Shown here: one piece after another, positions 8,687 to 17,213 of the stretch
Numbering within the stretch: position 1 is the first letter of the stretch
Layout: the number at the start of each line of letters is the position of its first letter
Assembly: GCA_030432035.1 (NCBI GenBank)
Contig: JAUIHO010000010.1
Coordinates: 1-43,656 of the forward strand
Source: Phycisphaerae bacterium
Lineage (GTDB): Bacteria; Planctomycetota; Phycisphaerae; UBA1845; UTPLA1
Reading direction: 5' to 3'
DNA: 43,656 bases
Notes under the pieces: generated by a model
What the model saw: the letters and a program-made list of their open reading frames with translations, nothing else
What the model was told of the DNA's origin: nothing
Database searches by the model: none
Made by a program: the position numbers and the translations under genes

Positions 8687-9439
8687 TTGCCCACGTTGGA
8701 AACCCTCGATCCCGTAAAAGAACTCGGTATTCCCGCCGAGCGGATGCCGCGGCACGTGGCCATCATCATGGATGGCAACGGTCGTTGGGCCAAGCAGCGC
8801 GGCATGGAACGCGTGCGCGGTCACGAAGCCGGTGCGGAGAATGTGCGCGAAATCGTGACGCAGTCGGCGCGGTTGGGTTTGCAGGCTTTAACGCTGTATA
8901 GCTTTAGCACCGAGAATTGGCGGCGCCCCCTCGACGAAATCACGCGGCTGATGAAGCTATACGTTGAGTATCTCATCAAAGAGCGCGACGAGATCATGGA
9001 TAACGACGTGCGGTTGGTGCAGGTCGGTCGCCGCGCGGGTCTGCCCGATGAGGTGTTGCGCGAACTCGATGAAACCGTCGCGATGTCGGCTAATAACAAG
9101 GGTATGACGCTCTGTTTGGCGCTGAATTACAGCTCGCGCGTTGAGATTGTCGACGCCGTGCAACGGATCGCCGAGCAAGTAAAGGCCGGAGAGATCGACT
9201 CGAGTGACATCGATGAACAGATGATCGATCGATCGTTATATACGGCGGGCTTGCCCGATCCGGACTTGTTGGTGCGCACCGCCGGCGAGATGCGGATTAG
9301 CAACTTTTTGTTATGGCAAATCAGTTACGCCGAGATTTATGTGACGCAAACGCTTTGGCCCGATTTTCGCAAAGGCGATTTGAATGAAGCGTTGAAAGCG
9401 TTTGCGGCGCGAGAAAGGCGTTTTGGTGGGTTGAAGTAA
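8687..9439 (+). CDS. uppS: isoprenyl transferase / undecaprenyl diphosphate synthase
   Basis: Cis-prenyltransferase that extends farnesyl diphosphate with isopentenyl units to the C55 lipid carrier for cell-wall and O-antigen precursors. The 250-residue length is typical. The start is TTG at 8687, with GGAGG at 8675-8679 and a 7-nt gap, which settles the start. Family motifs: HVAIIMDGNGRWAKQRG (catalytic D29), the SFSTENWRRP substrate loop, LALNYSSRVEI, and the C-terminal LLVRTAGEMRISNFLLWQ followed by YAEIY and LWPDF. Usual partners such as cdsA and dxr are not adjacent. Confidence 0.96.
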   Translation: MPTLETLDPVKELGIPAERMPRHVAIIMDGNGRWAKQRGMERVRGHEAGAENVREIVTQSARLGLQALTLYSFSTENWRRPLDEITRLMKLYVEYLIKERDEIMDNDVRLVQVGRRAGLPDEVLRELDETVAMSANNKGMTLCLALNYSSRVEIVDAVQRIAEQVKAGEIDSSDIDEQMIDRSLYTAGLPDPDLLVRTAGEMRISNFLLWQISYAEIYVTQTLWPDFRKGDLNEALKAFAARERRFGGLK

Positions 9440-9442
9440 AGG

Positions 9443-9901
9443 CTACCTCTTCAACAGGTGATATCGGTGTCCTTCGGTTAGAAAAAAATGCCGCGGCTCG
9501 ATATTGCTGATATCGAGTTGCACGTCTATTTGCGGTTTAAGGCTGCCACCGCCGCTCCATGTCACCCATAGTTCGGCTTCATCAGATTTCGATAAACAAA
9601 GATCGATGAGTTTGAACAATTCTTGATTACTTTTCTCTGACTGCTTTCGTTCATCTGGTTCGAGTGAATCAAGTGCAAACTCGACTAGCTCAGGGGTTAA
9701 CGTTAACTCCTCAAGACTAGCGTCGTAGAAAAGGAATCCGCACCCGCAACCCAGATGTGATCCAACATAATAAACCTGTTTGAACCGCAACGGCGGCGTC
9801 GGAAGGTCGTCATGATCAGTGGCGATACGTTCGACCTTTAGAAACGCATCATCTGATTCGACGAGTTCATGATCGGTTGATAGGTAGACGACGATACACA
9901 T
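9443..9901 (-). CDS. uncharacterised small protein with N-terminal MCIVVYLS and GCGCGF motif
   Basis: I do not recognise a function. The 152-residue protein begins MCIVVYLSTDHELVES and contains a hydrophobic strand with YVGSHLGCGCGFLFYD near residue 50. The three-residue-spaced cysteines could bind metal or form disulfides, but nothing else supports this. The remainder is acidic and probably soluble. The frame extends upstream to a TTG at 9961, but the Cys/Tyr-containing start at ATG 9901 looks like a natural N-terminus. It is convergent with uppS (3 nt apart) and lies downstream of the symporter gene on the same strand, with a 283-nt gap. Confidence 0.6.
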   Translation of the reverse strand: MCIVVYLSTDHELVESDDAFLKVERIATDHDDLPTPPLRFKQVYYVGSHLGCGCGFLFYDASLEELTLTPELVEFALDSLEPDERKQSEKSNQELFKLIDLCLSKSDEAELWVTWSGGGSLKPQIDVQLDISNIEPRHFFLTEGHRYHLLKR

Positions 9902-9978
9902 CTCACGTCTCAAGCTATTCCTATGCGTATCAGTCCCTTCGTCCGTACCGGACGATTGCAACTCTCAACGCGGATTTA

Positions 9979-10028
9979 TCCACCCTTGAAAAGGGTGGGC
10001 TATTATCCACCGATCCCTGCCGGGATCG
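9979..10028. repeat. two adjacent small hairpins (CACCCTT...AAGGGTG and CGATCCC...GGGATCG)
   Basis: CACCCTT pairs with AAGGGTG (about 9981-9998) and resembles the core of the 5713 repeat. CGATCCC/GGGATCG (10011-10028) is a perfect 7-bp stem with a 4-nt loop. They sit between the small unknown gene and the symporter. The rest of 9902-10184 shows nothing further. Confidence 0.55.
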
Positions 10029-10184
10029 AAGAACTCTATTGACGCATTCCGGCTCGTTGTACAACGCTAGCTATTCGCTATCAAAATGATCTTAACAGCT
10101 AACAACTTTCCTGAGTGAGAATGGTGACTCCGTTTGATTGTTCGTCGTTGCTTCGGCTCAGAAACATTTCGACCGGTCACGGAC

Positions 10185-12053
10185 TTATGCCTTTTGCGGT
10201 GGCTTCATCTCACCACTATCCAAGCGCTTGAAGTAATGTCGTGACGCCCGAATCAGCGTGGGTAACAGAATCAAACATGCGGGCAAGTTACAGATCACGG
10301 TGAAGCCGGTCATGGCGTCGGAGAAAGCGTAGACCGTCTCGAAGTTTTGGATGGTGCAGCCCGCGTAAACGGCGAGCACGAACAGGATTTTGTATGGCAG
10401 GATTGCGCTGGGGCCGAGCAGGTATTCGACACCTTTTTCGCCGTAGTAGCTCCAACTGATCATGGTGCTGAATGCGAACAGGCATACGCCGATGAGAATG
10501 ATCCAACGACCGAGGCCGACGTAAGCCGTGTCGAGCGCGAGGCGCGTCATTTCGGCACCGTCGAGTTTAAGGTGCACGGCCTGACCAACGGCGAGGTCGG
10601 CGAAGTTGTTTTTGAAGTCTTCCGTTTCGCGCACTTCCTCAGTGGCAACGAACTTGGCCGCAAACTCCGCGGTTTGCTTAACGGCGTCGATGCTTTGGTC
10701 TTTGAACACGTTGGTTTTGAGGTCTAATCCGCGCGGTTCTGCGCCTTCTTGGTTTTCGATAAAAACCTGTAAGTTCGTCGCCGGTCGTTGAAGTTCGGTG
10801 ACGTAGGCTTCGCGCAGATTCTCGGGTATGTCAGATGTCGGCGTTTTGGCGATGGTGATGCCTGTCTTATCGATGGATGCCACCGTGCCGACGGGCGGTC
10901 GATTCCAAACGCCGGTGCTCAGAATCACGAGCGCCGTCATGGTGCAGATGATGATCGTGTCGATAAACGGGCCAATGGCGGCGACAACGCCTTCGCGTAC
11001 GGGTTCGTCGGTCTTGGCGGCGGCGTGAGCGATGGCCGCCGAGCCTTGCCCGGCTTCATTGGAAAATAACGCGCGGCGCAAGCCCCATTCAAACGCGACG
11101 AACACGGCGGTACCGGCGAACGCGCCTTCGCCCGCCGTTGCGTTGAAGGCCGATTTAACGATAAGCACGAGCATCGGGCCGAGTTGATCGATGTTGACGA
11201 ACAAGACGATCATCGCGCCGAACACATAGGCTAAACACATCGCCGGCACGAGCTTACCCGCGACGTTACCGATGCGCTTGATGCCGCCGATGATGACGAG
11301 CGAAACGAGAAAGGCGATGACGATGCCGCTCTTCCATGGGTCGATGCCTTCGGCTGCCAACGTGTTGCCGACGTTCCACGATTGAAACATGTTGCCGCCG
11401 CCGAATGAGGCGATGGCGATCACCGCGGCGTATAGTACCGCCATGAATTTGAAGACGATCCACCAGGGCTTGTTGTCTCTTAATGCCGGATCGACGAGGG
11501 CCTTTTGGATGTACCACATGGGCCCACCGCGCACTTCGCCGCGACCGTCGCTTTTGGCAACGAGGGCATTCGGTGCATCGCCGGCGTATTCCAGTGTGTG
11601 CACTTCGCCGGCGTATTCGAGCGTGTGCGCTTCGGCGTCGCGCTCGGTGAGTGCCGGCGCGCTGGGGTCGGGCACGTCGCGTCCGTCGCGAAACATGGTG
11701 GCGAGCGAACACTCGACGAATTTAATCGCCATGCCGAAAAAGCCGACGATCCACATCCAAAAGACGGCCCCGGGCCCGCCGAGGCTAACGGCAACGCCCA
11801 CACCCGCGATGTTACCCAGACCGATGGTTGCGGAGAGGGCGGCGCAGAGTGCTTGGAAGTGGGAGATTTGACCGGCGTCTTCTTCGCGATCGTACTTACC
11901 GCTGACGACGGCGATGCCGTGCGTGAGCGCGCGCCATTGAACGAGCTTGGTGGTGATGGAAAAGAGCAAGCCGCAGCCGAGCAGCAGGAAGAAGAGATAG
12001 TTGGTCCAAATGAGGGCGTCGAGAAAGTTGGTAATGGATTCGAAGATGGCCAC
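10185..12053 (-). CDS. alanine/glycine:cation symporter family (AGCS) protein with large insertion
   Basis: Inner-membrane sodium- or proton-coupled uptake of small amino acids. The AGCS signatures are clear: an early helix (TNYLFFLLLGCGLLFSI), SATIGLGNIAGVGVAVSLGGPGA with the TIGxGNIAGV motif, a GGPMWYI segment, RALFSNEAGQGSAAIAHAAAKT, and WSYYGEKGVEYL near the end. Two features are unusual. A 27-bp tandem duplication gives HTLEYAGEVHTLEYAGD (about residues 138-156) in the loop before GGPMWYI. About 110-125 extra hydrophilic residues (around 385-510) lie between two late helices, giving 622 residues where 450-550 is usual. I chose GTG 12053 because GAGGA precedes it by 9 nt and the first helix follows closely; the frame continues to 12203 without family-like sequence. 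Confidence 0.88.
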   Translation of the reverse strand: MAIFESITNFLDALIWTNYLFFLLLGCGLLFSITTKLVQWRALTHGIAVVSGKYDREEDAGQISHFQALCAALSATIGLGNIAGVGVAVSLGGPGAVFWMWIVGFFGMAIKFVECSLATMFRDGRDVPDPSAPALTERDAEAHTLEYAGEVHTLEYAGDAPNALVAKSDGRGEVRGGPMWYIQKALVDPALRDNKPWWIVFKFMAVLYAAVIAIASFGGGNMFQSWNVGNTLAAEGIDPWKSGIVIAFLVSLVIIGGIKRIGNVAGKLVPAMCLAYVFGAMIVLFVNIDQLGPMLVLIVKSAFNATAGEGAFAGTAVFVAFEWGLRRALFSNEAGQGSAAIAHAAAKTDEPVREGVVAAIGPFIDTIIICTMTALVILSTGVWNRPPVGTVASIDKTGITIAKTPTSDIPENLREAYVTELQRPATNLQVFIENQEGAEPRGLDLKTNVFKDQSIDAVKQTAEFAAKFVATEEVRETEDFKNNFADLAVGQAVHLKLDGAEMTRLALDTAYVGLGRWIILIGVCLFAFSTMISWSYYGEKGVEYLLGPSAILPYKILFVLAVYAGCTIQNFETVYAFSDAMTGFTVICNLPACLILLPTLIRASRHYFKRLDSGEMKPPQKA

Positions 12054-12122
12054 GGTCGGGGGTCCTCGGGCGATGCGATCGTTATTGGGTAGGCGGTAGA
12101 AGCCGCCGATGAGAAAAGCGGC

Positions 12123-12150
12123 ATCATAGGGCGCGGAGCGAGGATTCAAA
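12123..12150 (-). promoter_or_regulatory. possible sigma-70 promoter for the AGCS symporter gene
   Basis: Read on the minus strand, TTTGAA (12150-12145) and TATGAT (12128-12123) are separated by 16 nt. It lies about 70 nt upstream of the GTG start. The -10 is good and the -35 moderate. Confidence 0.3.
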
Positions 12151-12245
12151 AGTAAATAGACAAACGGCGTTCGCGAGTGGCTATCAGCGTTAGACGGATG
12201 CACGAATCATCGACGCTTAACGAGCAATCGGCTACCCTGTGAATC

Positions 12246-12665
12246 ATGGATCGACGCGGACGCGTGCGAATTTGTGTTTGGCTGATGGTGTTGGGGTTGG
12301 GCAATTTTCTACTCTATACCATCGGCTACGCCATCATCGGTGGCGACGCCCATAACGGCACCATTGAAGACGGCAAGTATTACGTCATGGGCCACTTTGT
12401 GCATACGCCCGGCGGCGTGAAGGATGATGTGCCGCGTTGGGTTTGGTATTACAGCTATTTGCATTCGATCAGCATTTGGCCGTCGATCGCGGCGGTGCTG
12501 TTGGCAATGCTGACGCTGGCGCGGCCGCATATTATGGCGACGTATAAGCGCGGCATCGTGCGCGGCGCAACGCTGGTGACGGTGATGTCCACATTGATCG
12601 TGTTTGTGACGATGATCATCATGCTGACGTTTATCGTGCATTTTGTGAACACGGTGTATCCGTAG
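12246..12665 (+). CDS. small integral membrane protein, function unknown
   Basis: A 139-residue protein with about three to four predicted membrane segments: 9-30 (VWLMVLGLGNFLLYTIGYAIIGG), about 69-90 (YSYLHSISIWPSIAAVLLAML) and 104-135 (ATLVTVMSTLIVFVTMIIMLTFIVHFV). The loop after the first helix contains a GGVKDDVPRW stretch. I do not recognise a family. It is divergent from the symporter gene, and the next gene on the same strand follows after a REP-like hairpin. Confidence 0.7.
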   Translation: MDRRGRVRICVWLMVLGLGNFLLYTIGYAIIGGDAHNGTIEDGKYYVMGHFVHTPGGVKDDVPRWVWYYSYLHSISIWPSIAAVLLAMLTLARPHIMATYKRGIVRGATLVTVMSTLIVFVTMIIMLTFIVHFVNTVYP

Positions 12666-12683
12666 GTGGGGTGCGTGCGGTGT

Positions 12684-12715
12684 AGTCCCCCAGCCCCAGA
12701 GGGGCAGGGGCACCC
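12684..12715. repeat. REP-like hairpin, consensus copy
   Basis: Clean example of the AGTCCCCCAGCCCC-AGA-GGGGCAGGGGCACCC unit. CCCC-A-GCCCC pairs with GGGGC-A-GGGG around an AGA loop, with one A/A mismatch. A degenerate second unit may follow (GAGTCCCGAAGGGGTAGGAGCAC, about 12738-12760). Confidence 0.75.
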
Positions 12716-12822
12716 GGTGGGGCAGGCGTAGCCTCCGAGTCCCGAAGGGGTAGGAGCACGCGGTGCGGGTGTGCCCGGCGGACTACAATTCATCCGAAAG
12801 TTACTAAGGATAAGGAACCGCG

Positions 12823-14760
12823 TTGACTGCGCAAACACAAGATCATTGGGCTCCGCTAATCGAACGTGCCGCGCGGGTTTACGAGCATCGACCTCAACAG
12901 GTTGAGATGGCCGCGGCTGTGGCGCGGGCATTTGATAAGGGCGATCACTTGTTGGTCGAAGCGGGCACGGGGGTTGGTAAGACATTTGCCTATCTGCTTC
13001 CCGCCGTGCGGCGGATTTTGGAACACGGCGAGCGCGTGGTGGTGTCGACGCATACGATCGCGCTGCAAGAGCAGTTGATGGAGATCGATATCCCCGCCAT
13101 CAAGCGGGCGTTTGACGAAGATTTCAACGCAGTATTGGTGAAGGGGCGGCACAACTATCTCGGCATTCGGCGACTGACGCAGACCAGTAAGCGACAGAAG
13201 TCGGTTTTCTCCACGCATCGCCAACTTAAGCAGTTGCACCAGATCGAAGACTGGGCCTACGCCACGGAAGACGGCAGCCTGTCGGATTTGTCGTTTCAAC
13301 CCGATACGGATATCTGGACGCGCGTGCGCAGCGAGAGCAACAACTGTATGGGGCAGCGCTGCGAGTTTTATAACCAGTGCTTCTATCAAAAAGCGCGCCG
13401 TGAGGTCGATGCAGGGCAACTGTTGATTGTCAACCATGCGATGTTCTTTGCCGATTTGGCCCTGCGCCGTCATAACGCGGCTGTCTTGCCCGAATACGAT
13501 CGCGTGATTTTGGATGAGGCGCACAACATCGAGTCGGTCGCGTCGGATCACTTCGGCGTAAGCGTGTCGAGCGGGGCCGTCGAGCATTTGCTCAAGAGCA
13601 TCTTCAACGAACGCACCGGGCGCGGCTTTATCGCCATGCTCGATTGCGCCGACGTGGTGCGCGATGTCATCGATGCCGAACGCGCCGCCGATGCGGTGTT
13701 TGCGGCGTTGCGTAAGAGGTTCAACCCGCAGCGCGGATCGGTTCGGATCGATAATACCGACGACATCATCAATCCGTTGTCACCGGCGTTGAATGACTTG
13801 GCTGATGCGCTTAAGGGATTGCGTGAGCAATTTAATGGCGAGGCCGAGAAATTTGAGTTGAAATCGCTGGCGGCACGCTGCGAAGAAACAGCCGAGGCGG
13901 TCGAGCAGTTGCTGCGGCAGAAGATGGAAGACTACGTGTATTGGTTGCAGGTCTCCAGTGGTCGCCAACCTTCTACGAGTTTGCACGCGGCACCGTTAAA
14001 GGTCGATCGCATTTTGAAGGAAGAGCTGTTTGAAACGACGCGTAGCGTGGTGATGACGAGCGCGACGTTGAGCGTGGGCGGTAAGCAGGGTTTCGATTAT
14101 GTGCGGCAGCGGCTGGGGGCCGACGATGCGGAAGAATTGCAGCTCGATTCGCCGTACGACTATGCCAAGCAGATGACGTTGCATGTGGAGCGCAATCTGC
14201 CCGAGCCGAACGACGGCGCGTTTCTCGAAGCCGCCGTTGAGCGCATCGAACATTATTTGAGGGAGACTGAGGGTCGGGCATTTGTTTTGTTTACGAGTTA
14301 CTTCGCCATGAATCAGGCGGCGGAGATGTTGCAACCGTTCTGCGAGCACGAACGCATGCTGATGATGGTGCAGGGGCAGGGCCTTCCGCGCAGTCGTATG
14401 GTCGAGCGGTTTAAACGCGAGCCGCGGGCCGTATTGTTGGGGACGGATTCGTTTTGGCAGGGCGTAGATGTGCCGGGCGATGCGCTGTCGAATGTGATCA
14501 TCACCAAGTTGCCCTTCGCTGCGCCGGACCGACCTTTGATTGAAGCGCGGATCGCGTCGATTCGCGAAGCCGGCGGAAACCCGTTTATGGACTTCCAAGT
14601 GCCCGAGGCGATATTGAAATTGAAGCAAGGCTTGGGGCGGTTGATTCGCGGCAGTCAGGATCGCGGTATTGCCGTCATTTTAGATAAACGCGTGAAGACG
14701 AAGTTTTACGGTCCGCGCTTTCTCGCGGCGCTGCCACCCTGCACGATCGAAGAACATTGA
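12823..14760 (+). CDS. DinG/XPD-family ATP-dependent DNA helicase
   Basis: Superfamily 2 helicase of the Rad3/XPD/DinG group, expected to unwind DNA 5'-3' in repair. The 645 residues carry Walker A (EAGTGVGKT, 46-54), DEAH near 230 (VILDEAHNIE), SATLS, GTDSFWQGVDVPGD and QGLGRLIRG with the arginine finger. The start is TTG at 12823, with AAGGA at 12812-12816 and a 6-nt gap. The Fe-S region retains C175-x4-C180-x5-C186, as in DinG. The usual first cysteine, in a KGRxNYxC context, is replaced by Gly (KGRHNYLG, G114). Either the cluster is ligated differently or it is absent. There is no exonuclease domain, unlike the longer Gram-positive DinG. I leave the symbol empty because DinG and YoaA cannot be told apart here. 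Confidence 0.92.
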   Translation: MTAQTQDHWAPLIERAARVYEHRPQQVEMAAAVARAFDKGDHLLVEAGTGVGKTFAYLLPAVRRILEHGERVVVSTHTIALQEQLMEIDIPAIKRAFDEDFNAVLVKGRHNYLGIRRLTQTSKRQKSVFSTHRQLKQLHQIEDWAYATEDGSLSDLSFQPDTDIWTRVRSESNNCMGQRCEFYNQCFYQKARREVDAGQLLIVNHAMFFADLALRRHNAAVLPEYDRVILDEAHNIESVASDHFGVSVSSGAVEHLLKSIFNERTGRGFIAMLDCADVVRDVIDAERAADAVFAALRKRFNPQRGSVRIDNTDDIINPLSPALNDLADALKGLREQFNGEAEKFELKSLAARCEETAEAVEQLLRQKMEDYVYWLQVSSGRQPSTSLHAAPLKVDRILKEELFETTRSVVMTSATLSVGGKQGFDYVRQRLGADDAEELQLDSPYDYAKQMTLHVERNLPEPNDGAFLEAAVERIEHYLRETEGRAFVLFTSYFAMNQAAEMLQPFCEHERMLMMVQGQGLPRSRMVERFKREPRAVLLGTDSFWQGVDVPGDALSNVIITKLPFAAPDRPLIEARIASIREAGGNPFMDFQVPEAILKLKQGLGRLIRGSQDRGIAVILDKRVKTKFYGPRFLAALPPCTIEEH

Positions 14761-14883
14761 TTACATTACGCCTCTTGTGCTAATAGCAACGGGAGGCGTG
14801 ATGCGTCAGCGATTCGATAACGACAAATGTGTTAATAGGGGTGGGTTTGTGAATCACGAGGCCGCGGGTGTTGCGCACACAAT

Positions 14884-14994
14884 GGGTGACCCTGCCCCTT
14901 TGGGGCTGGGGGACTACCCCAAACGAGATAATATAATCACGCGCATCGTTAACTTCACGATGGTTCCCCAGCCCTGGAAGGGCAGGGGCACCCG
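14884..14994. repeat. two REP-like hairpins in opposite orientation
   Basis: A reverse-oriented unit (14884-14914, GCCCCTTTGGGGC core) and a forward unit (14963-14994, GCCCTGGAAGGGC core) lie about 50 nt apart between the helicase stop and the DUF885 start. Translating through them gives unnatural peptides, which helps exclude an upstream start for the next gene. Confidence 0.7.
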
Positions 14995-15025
14995 GGGCCT
15001 GGGGTCTTGGGTTCGATGCGCCCCT

Positions 15026-16816
15026 TTGTTCTCCACGCGCGTCAGGTTTGTGGTTGCGAATATTTTTGCAGTGATGTTGATCCCGGCGGTGGCGTGTCAG
15101 GCACCGTTGAGTGCTGGCACGAGCGCGAAGGTTGATGCGGCATACCGTGATGGTGCGGCGCTCGATGCGATTTTTGACGCTTACTGGAACGCCAAGTTGC
15201 GGCAGGGGCCGGAATGGGCGACGTATCTCGGCGATCATCGCTTTGACGATCAACTGACGGATTACAGTGAGGCGGCGCGCGACGAACAGTTACAACAAAC
15301 GGCGGCACTGCTCGGGTTGGTGCGGCATGCGGCGCCGTATGCGACGAATAGCGACGATCGACTTAGCGCGGCGCTGTTTGAGGCGAGCCTTCAAGATACG
15401 TTGGCGCTGGCCGAGTTTCCCGATCATCTGATGCCGATCAAGCAACAGAATAGCCCCCACCTTACGTTGGGCACGCTGCGAACGCATTCACCCTTCGATA
15501 CGCCACAAGATTGTGCGAACTATGCTGCGCGGATGTCGGTCTTTAAGACGCAGGCTGATCAACTGATTGCGTTAATGGACGAGGGTATTGCGCGCGGCGT
15601 GGTGCGACCGAAGATTACGATTGAGCAAGCGTTGCCGCAGTTCGATGCGATGATCGCCGACGATCCGACGGACTCGCCGTTGTACGAACCGGCGTTATCG
15701 TTGGCGGAGGGCGCGGGCGGTGCCGAGTCGCAAGCGAAGATTCGCGCCGGGGTTGCGGATGCGGTGGTAGGGCTCAAGAAGTTGCGGCGCTATTTGAAAG
15801 GCACGTATCTACCCGCGTGTCGCGATACAGTGGGGTACTGTTATTTGCCTGATGGTGCGGCGTGGTATCGAGCGCTGGCTAAGCATCACACGACGACGAA
15901 CATGAGCCCGGAGAAGATTCACCAATTGGGCTTAACGGAATTGAAGCGTATTCACGAAGAGATGCGCGCGGTAATGGCCGAAGTCGAATTCGACGGCACG
16001 CTGCAGCAGTTTATCGAACACATGCGCAACGATCCCGATCAGCACAACAAGTCGCCGGAAGAAATCATGCGGCGGCATCGTGAGATTCTGACGCGTAGTG
16101 ATGCGAACTTGCCCAAGCTGTTCGGTCGATTGCCAAAGACGCCGTATGGCTTGAAAGAGATCGAAGCGTTTCGCGCGCCGGGGTCGGCGACGGCGTATTA
16201 CTACAACGCGCCGGACGACGGTTCGCGACCAGCGTACTTTTATATCAATGTTTATAAGCCCGAGACGCGCCCGAACTACACGATGGAGGCGTTGGCGTAT
16301 CACGAGGCGCAACCCGGGCATCATTTGCAGATTGCATTGGCGCAAGAGCGTAAGGATTGGCCGGCATTTCGGCGGTTCGAACACATCACGGCGTTTATCG
16401 AAGGTTGGGCGTTGTATTCGGAGCGCTTGGGGTATGACCTCGGCGGCTATCAGGATCCGTATGCGCGTTTCGGGCAACTCACGTACGACGCGTGGCGTTC
16501 GTCGCGCTTGGTGGTGGATACCGGCATGCATTATTTCGGTTGGTCGCGCGAGCGGGCAATCGAGTTTATGAAAGAAAACACGGGCCTAAGCGAGCAGAAC
16601 ATTATTAGTGAGATCGACCGATATATCGCGTGGCCGGGGCAAGCGCTGGGTTATAAGGTGGGGCAACTTGAGATAAGTCGGCTACGCGAAGAGGCAGAAC
16701 AAGCGTTGGGCGAACGATTTGATATTCGCGTGTTCCACGATCATGTATTGGCGGAAGGGTCGATACCGATGTCGATCTTGCGGACGCGCATGCGCGAGTG
16801 GATCGCGCGGCAATAG
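15026..16816 (+). CDS. DUF885 family lipoprotein, putative metallopeptidase
   Basis: A 596-residue exported protein. The signal peptide ends in a lipobox (IPAVA|C), indicating lipid anchoring. The DUF885 signature is present: YHEAQPGHHLQ with H426, E427, H432 and H433, an HExxPGHH arrangement resembling a zinc peptidase site, then FIEGWALYSERLGYDLG. Near the C-terminus YIAWPGQALGYKVGQ matches the family. Enzymatic activity is inferred, not established for most members. The frame stays open back to 14777, but that stretch crosses two REP-like repeats. TTG 15026 puts the charged n-region and hydrophobic core right at the N-terminus and gives a family-like length. I see no strong ribosome-binding site, so the exact start is uncertain. 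Confidence 0.85.
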   Translation: MFSTRVRFVVANIFAVMLIPAVACQAPLSAGTSAKVDAAYRDGAALDAIFDAYWNAKLRQGPEWATYLGDHRFDDQLTDYSEAARDEQLQQTAALLGLVRHAAPYATNSDDRLSAALFEASLQDTLALAEFPDHLMPIKQQNSPHLTLGTLRTHSPFDTPQDCANYAARMSVFKTQADQLIALMDEGIARGVVRPKITIEQALPQFDAMIADDPTDSPLYEPALSLAEGAGGAESQAKIRAGVADAVVGLKKLRRYLKGTYLPACRDTVGYCYLPDGAAWYRALAKHHTTTNMSPEKIHQLGLTELKRIHEEMRAVMAEVEFDGTLQQFIEHMRNDPDQHNKSPEEIMRRHREILTRSDANLPKLFGRLPKTPYGLKEIEAFRAPGSATAYYYNAPDDGSRPAYFYINVYKPETRPNYTMEALAYHEAQPGHHLQIALAQERKDWPAFRRFEHITAFIEGWALYSERLGYDLGGYQDPYARFGQLTYDAWRSSRLVVDTGMHYFGWSRERAIEFMKENTGLSEQNIISEIDRYIAWPGQALGYKVGQLEISRLREEAEQALGERFDIRVFHDHVLAEGSIPMSILRTRMREWIARQ

Positions 16817-16867
16817 ATGTTTAATAGTTTATTCAGTCGGTTCGATGGTGTAATTGACGGTGGACGA

Positions 16868-16905
16868 CCCTCACCCCGGCCCTCTCCCTGCGAGGGAGAG
16901 GGAGC
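16868..16905. repeat. dispersed hairpin repeat, CCCTC-CTCTCCCT family, copy 2
   Basis: Best copy of the family: CCCTCACCCCGG followed by CCTCTCCCT-GCG-AGGGAGAGG, a perfect 9-bp stem. It lies 51 nt after the DUF885 stop. Confidence 0.75.
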
Positions 16906-17001
16906 TTTTTGAGAGTGTCTTTCAAGCGACCGTAGCGGCAATAAGCTGACCGCGTTTAGTTTATTGATTCTTAAGGCCTGGTAGGGCTGATTGGTTGACA
17001 G

Positions 17002-17049
17002 CCCCGGATGAAGCGCAGACCGCGTTAGTGGTCGGAGCGCAATCCGGGG
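17002..17049. repeat. long hairpin (CCCCGGAT ... ATCCGGGG)
   Basis: The outer 8-bp stem is 17002-17009 with 17042-17049. An inner GACC/GGTC stem is 17018-17021 with 17030-17033. It is followed after 32 nt by the 133-nt structured repeat. It may be part of the same composite mobile or regulatory unit. Confidence 0.6.
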
Positions 17050-17081
17050 TAACAGGTTGCACATGCGTTAAGCCCCGGCAA

Positions 17082-17213
17082 GGGGCGTAGGTACCTGCAC
17101 CGCTACCGCGGTTTAACAATCGATACACCTCGGACCATGGATTGAGCGGCTATTGCCGCTCCATCCATGGCTCTCGACCTTCGCCCCTTCCGGGAATAAG
17201 AAAAACTATCACG
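17082..17213. repeat. structured dispersed repeat of about 133 nt, copy 1
   Basis: Matches 26286-26418 along its whole length. Predicted stems: an outer GGGGCG/CGCCCC closing pair (about 17083-17088 with 17181-17186), a CACCGCTACCGCGGT arm, and a long hairpin CCATGGAT/ATCCATGG (17135-17142 with 17162-17169) holding an inner AGCGGC/GCCGCT stem. The right end (CTATCACG) contains, on the minus strand, the stop codon of the methyltransferase gene. Confidence 0.75.

Noticed and set aside
12054-12245. Glycine riboswitch upstream of the AGCS symporter
   Set aside because: This is a common association, but I see no tandem aptamer cores or GGAGA-type motifs on the minus strand.
14777-15025. Longer N-terminus for the DUF885 protein
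   Set aside because: The added residues are a translation of two REP-like repeats and would bury the lipoprotein signal peptide.
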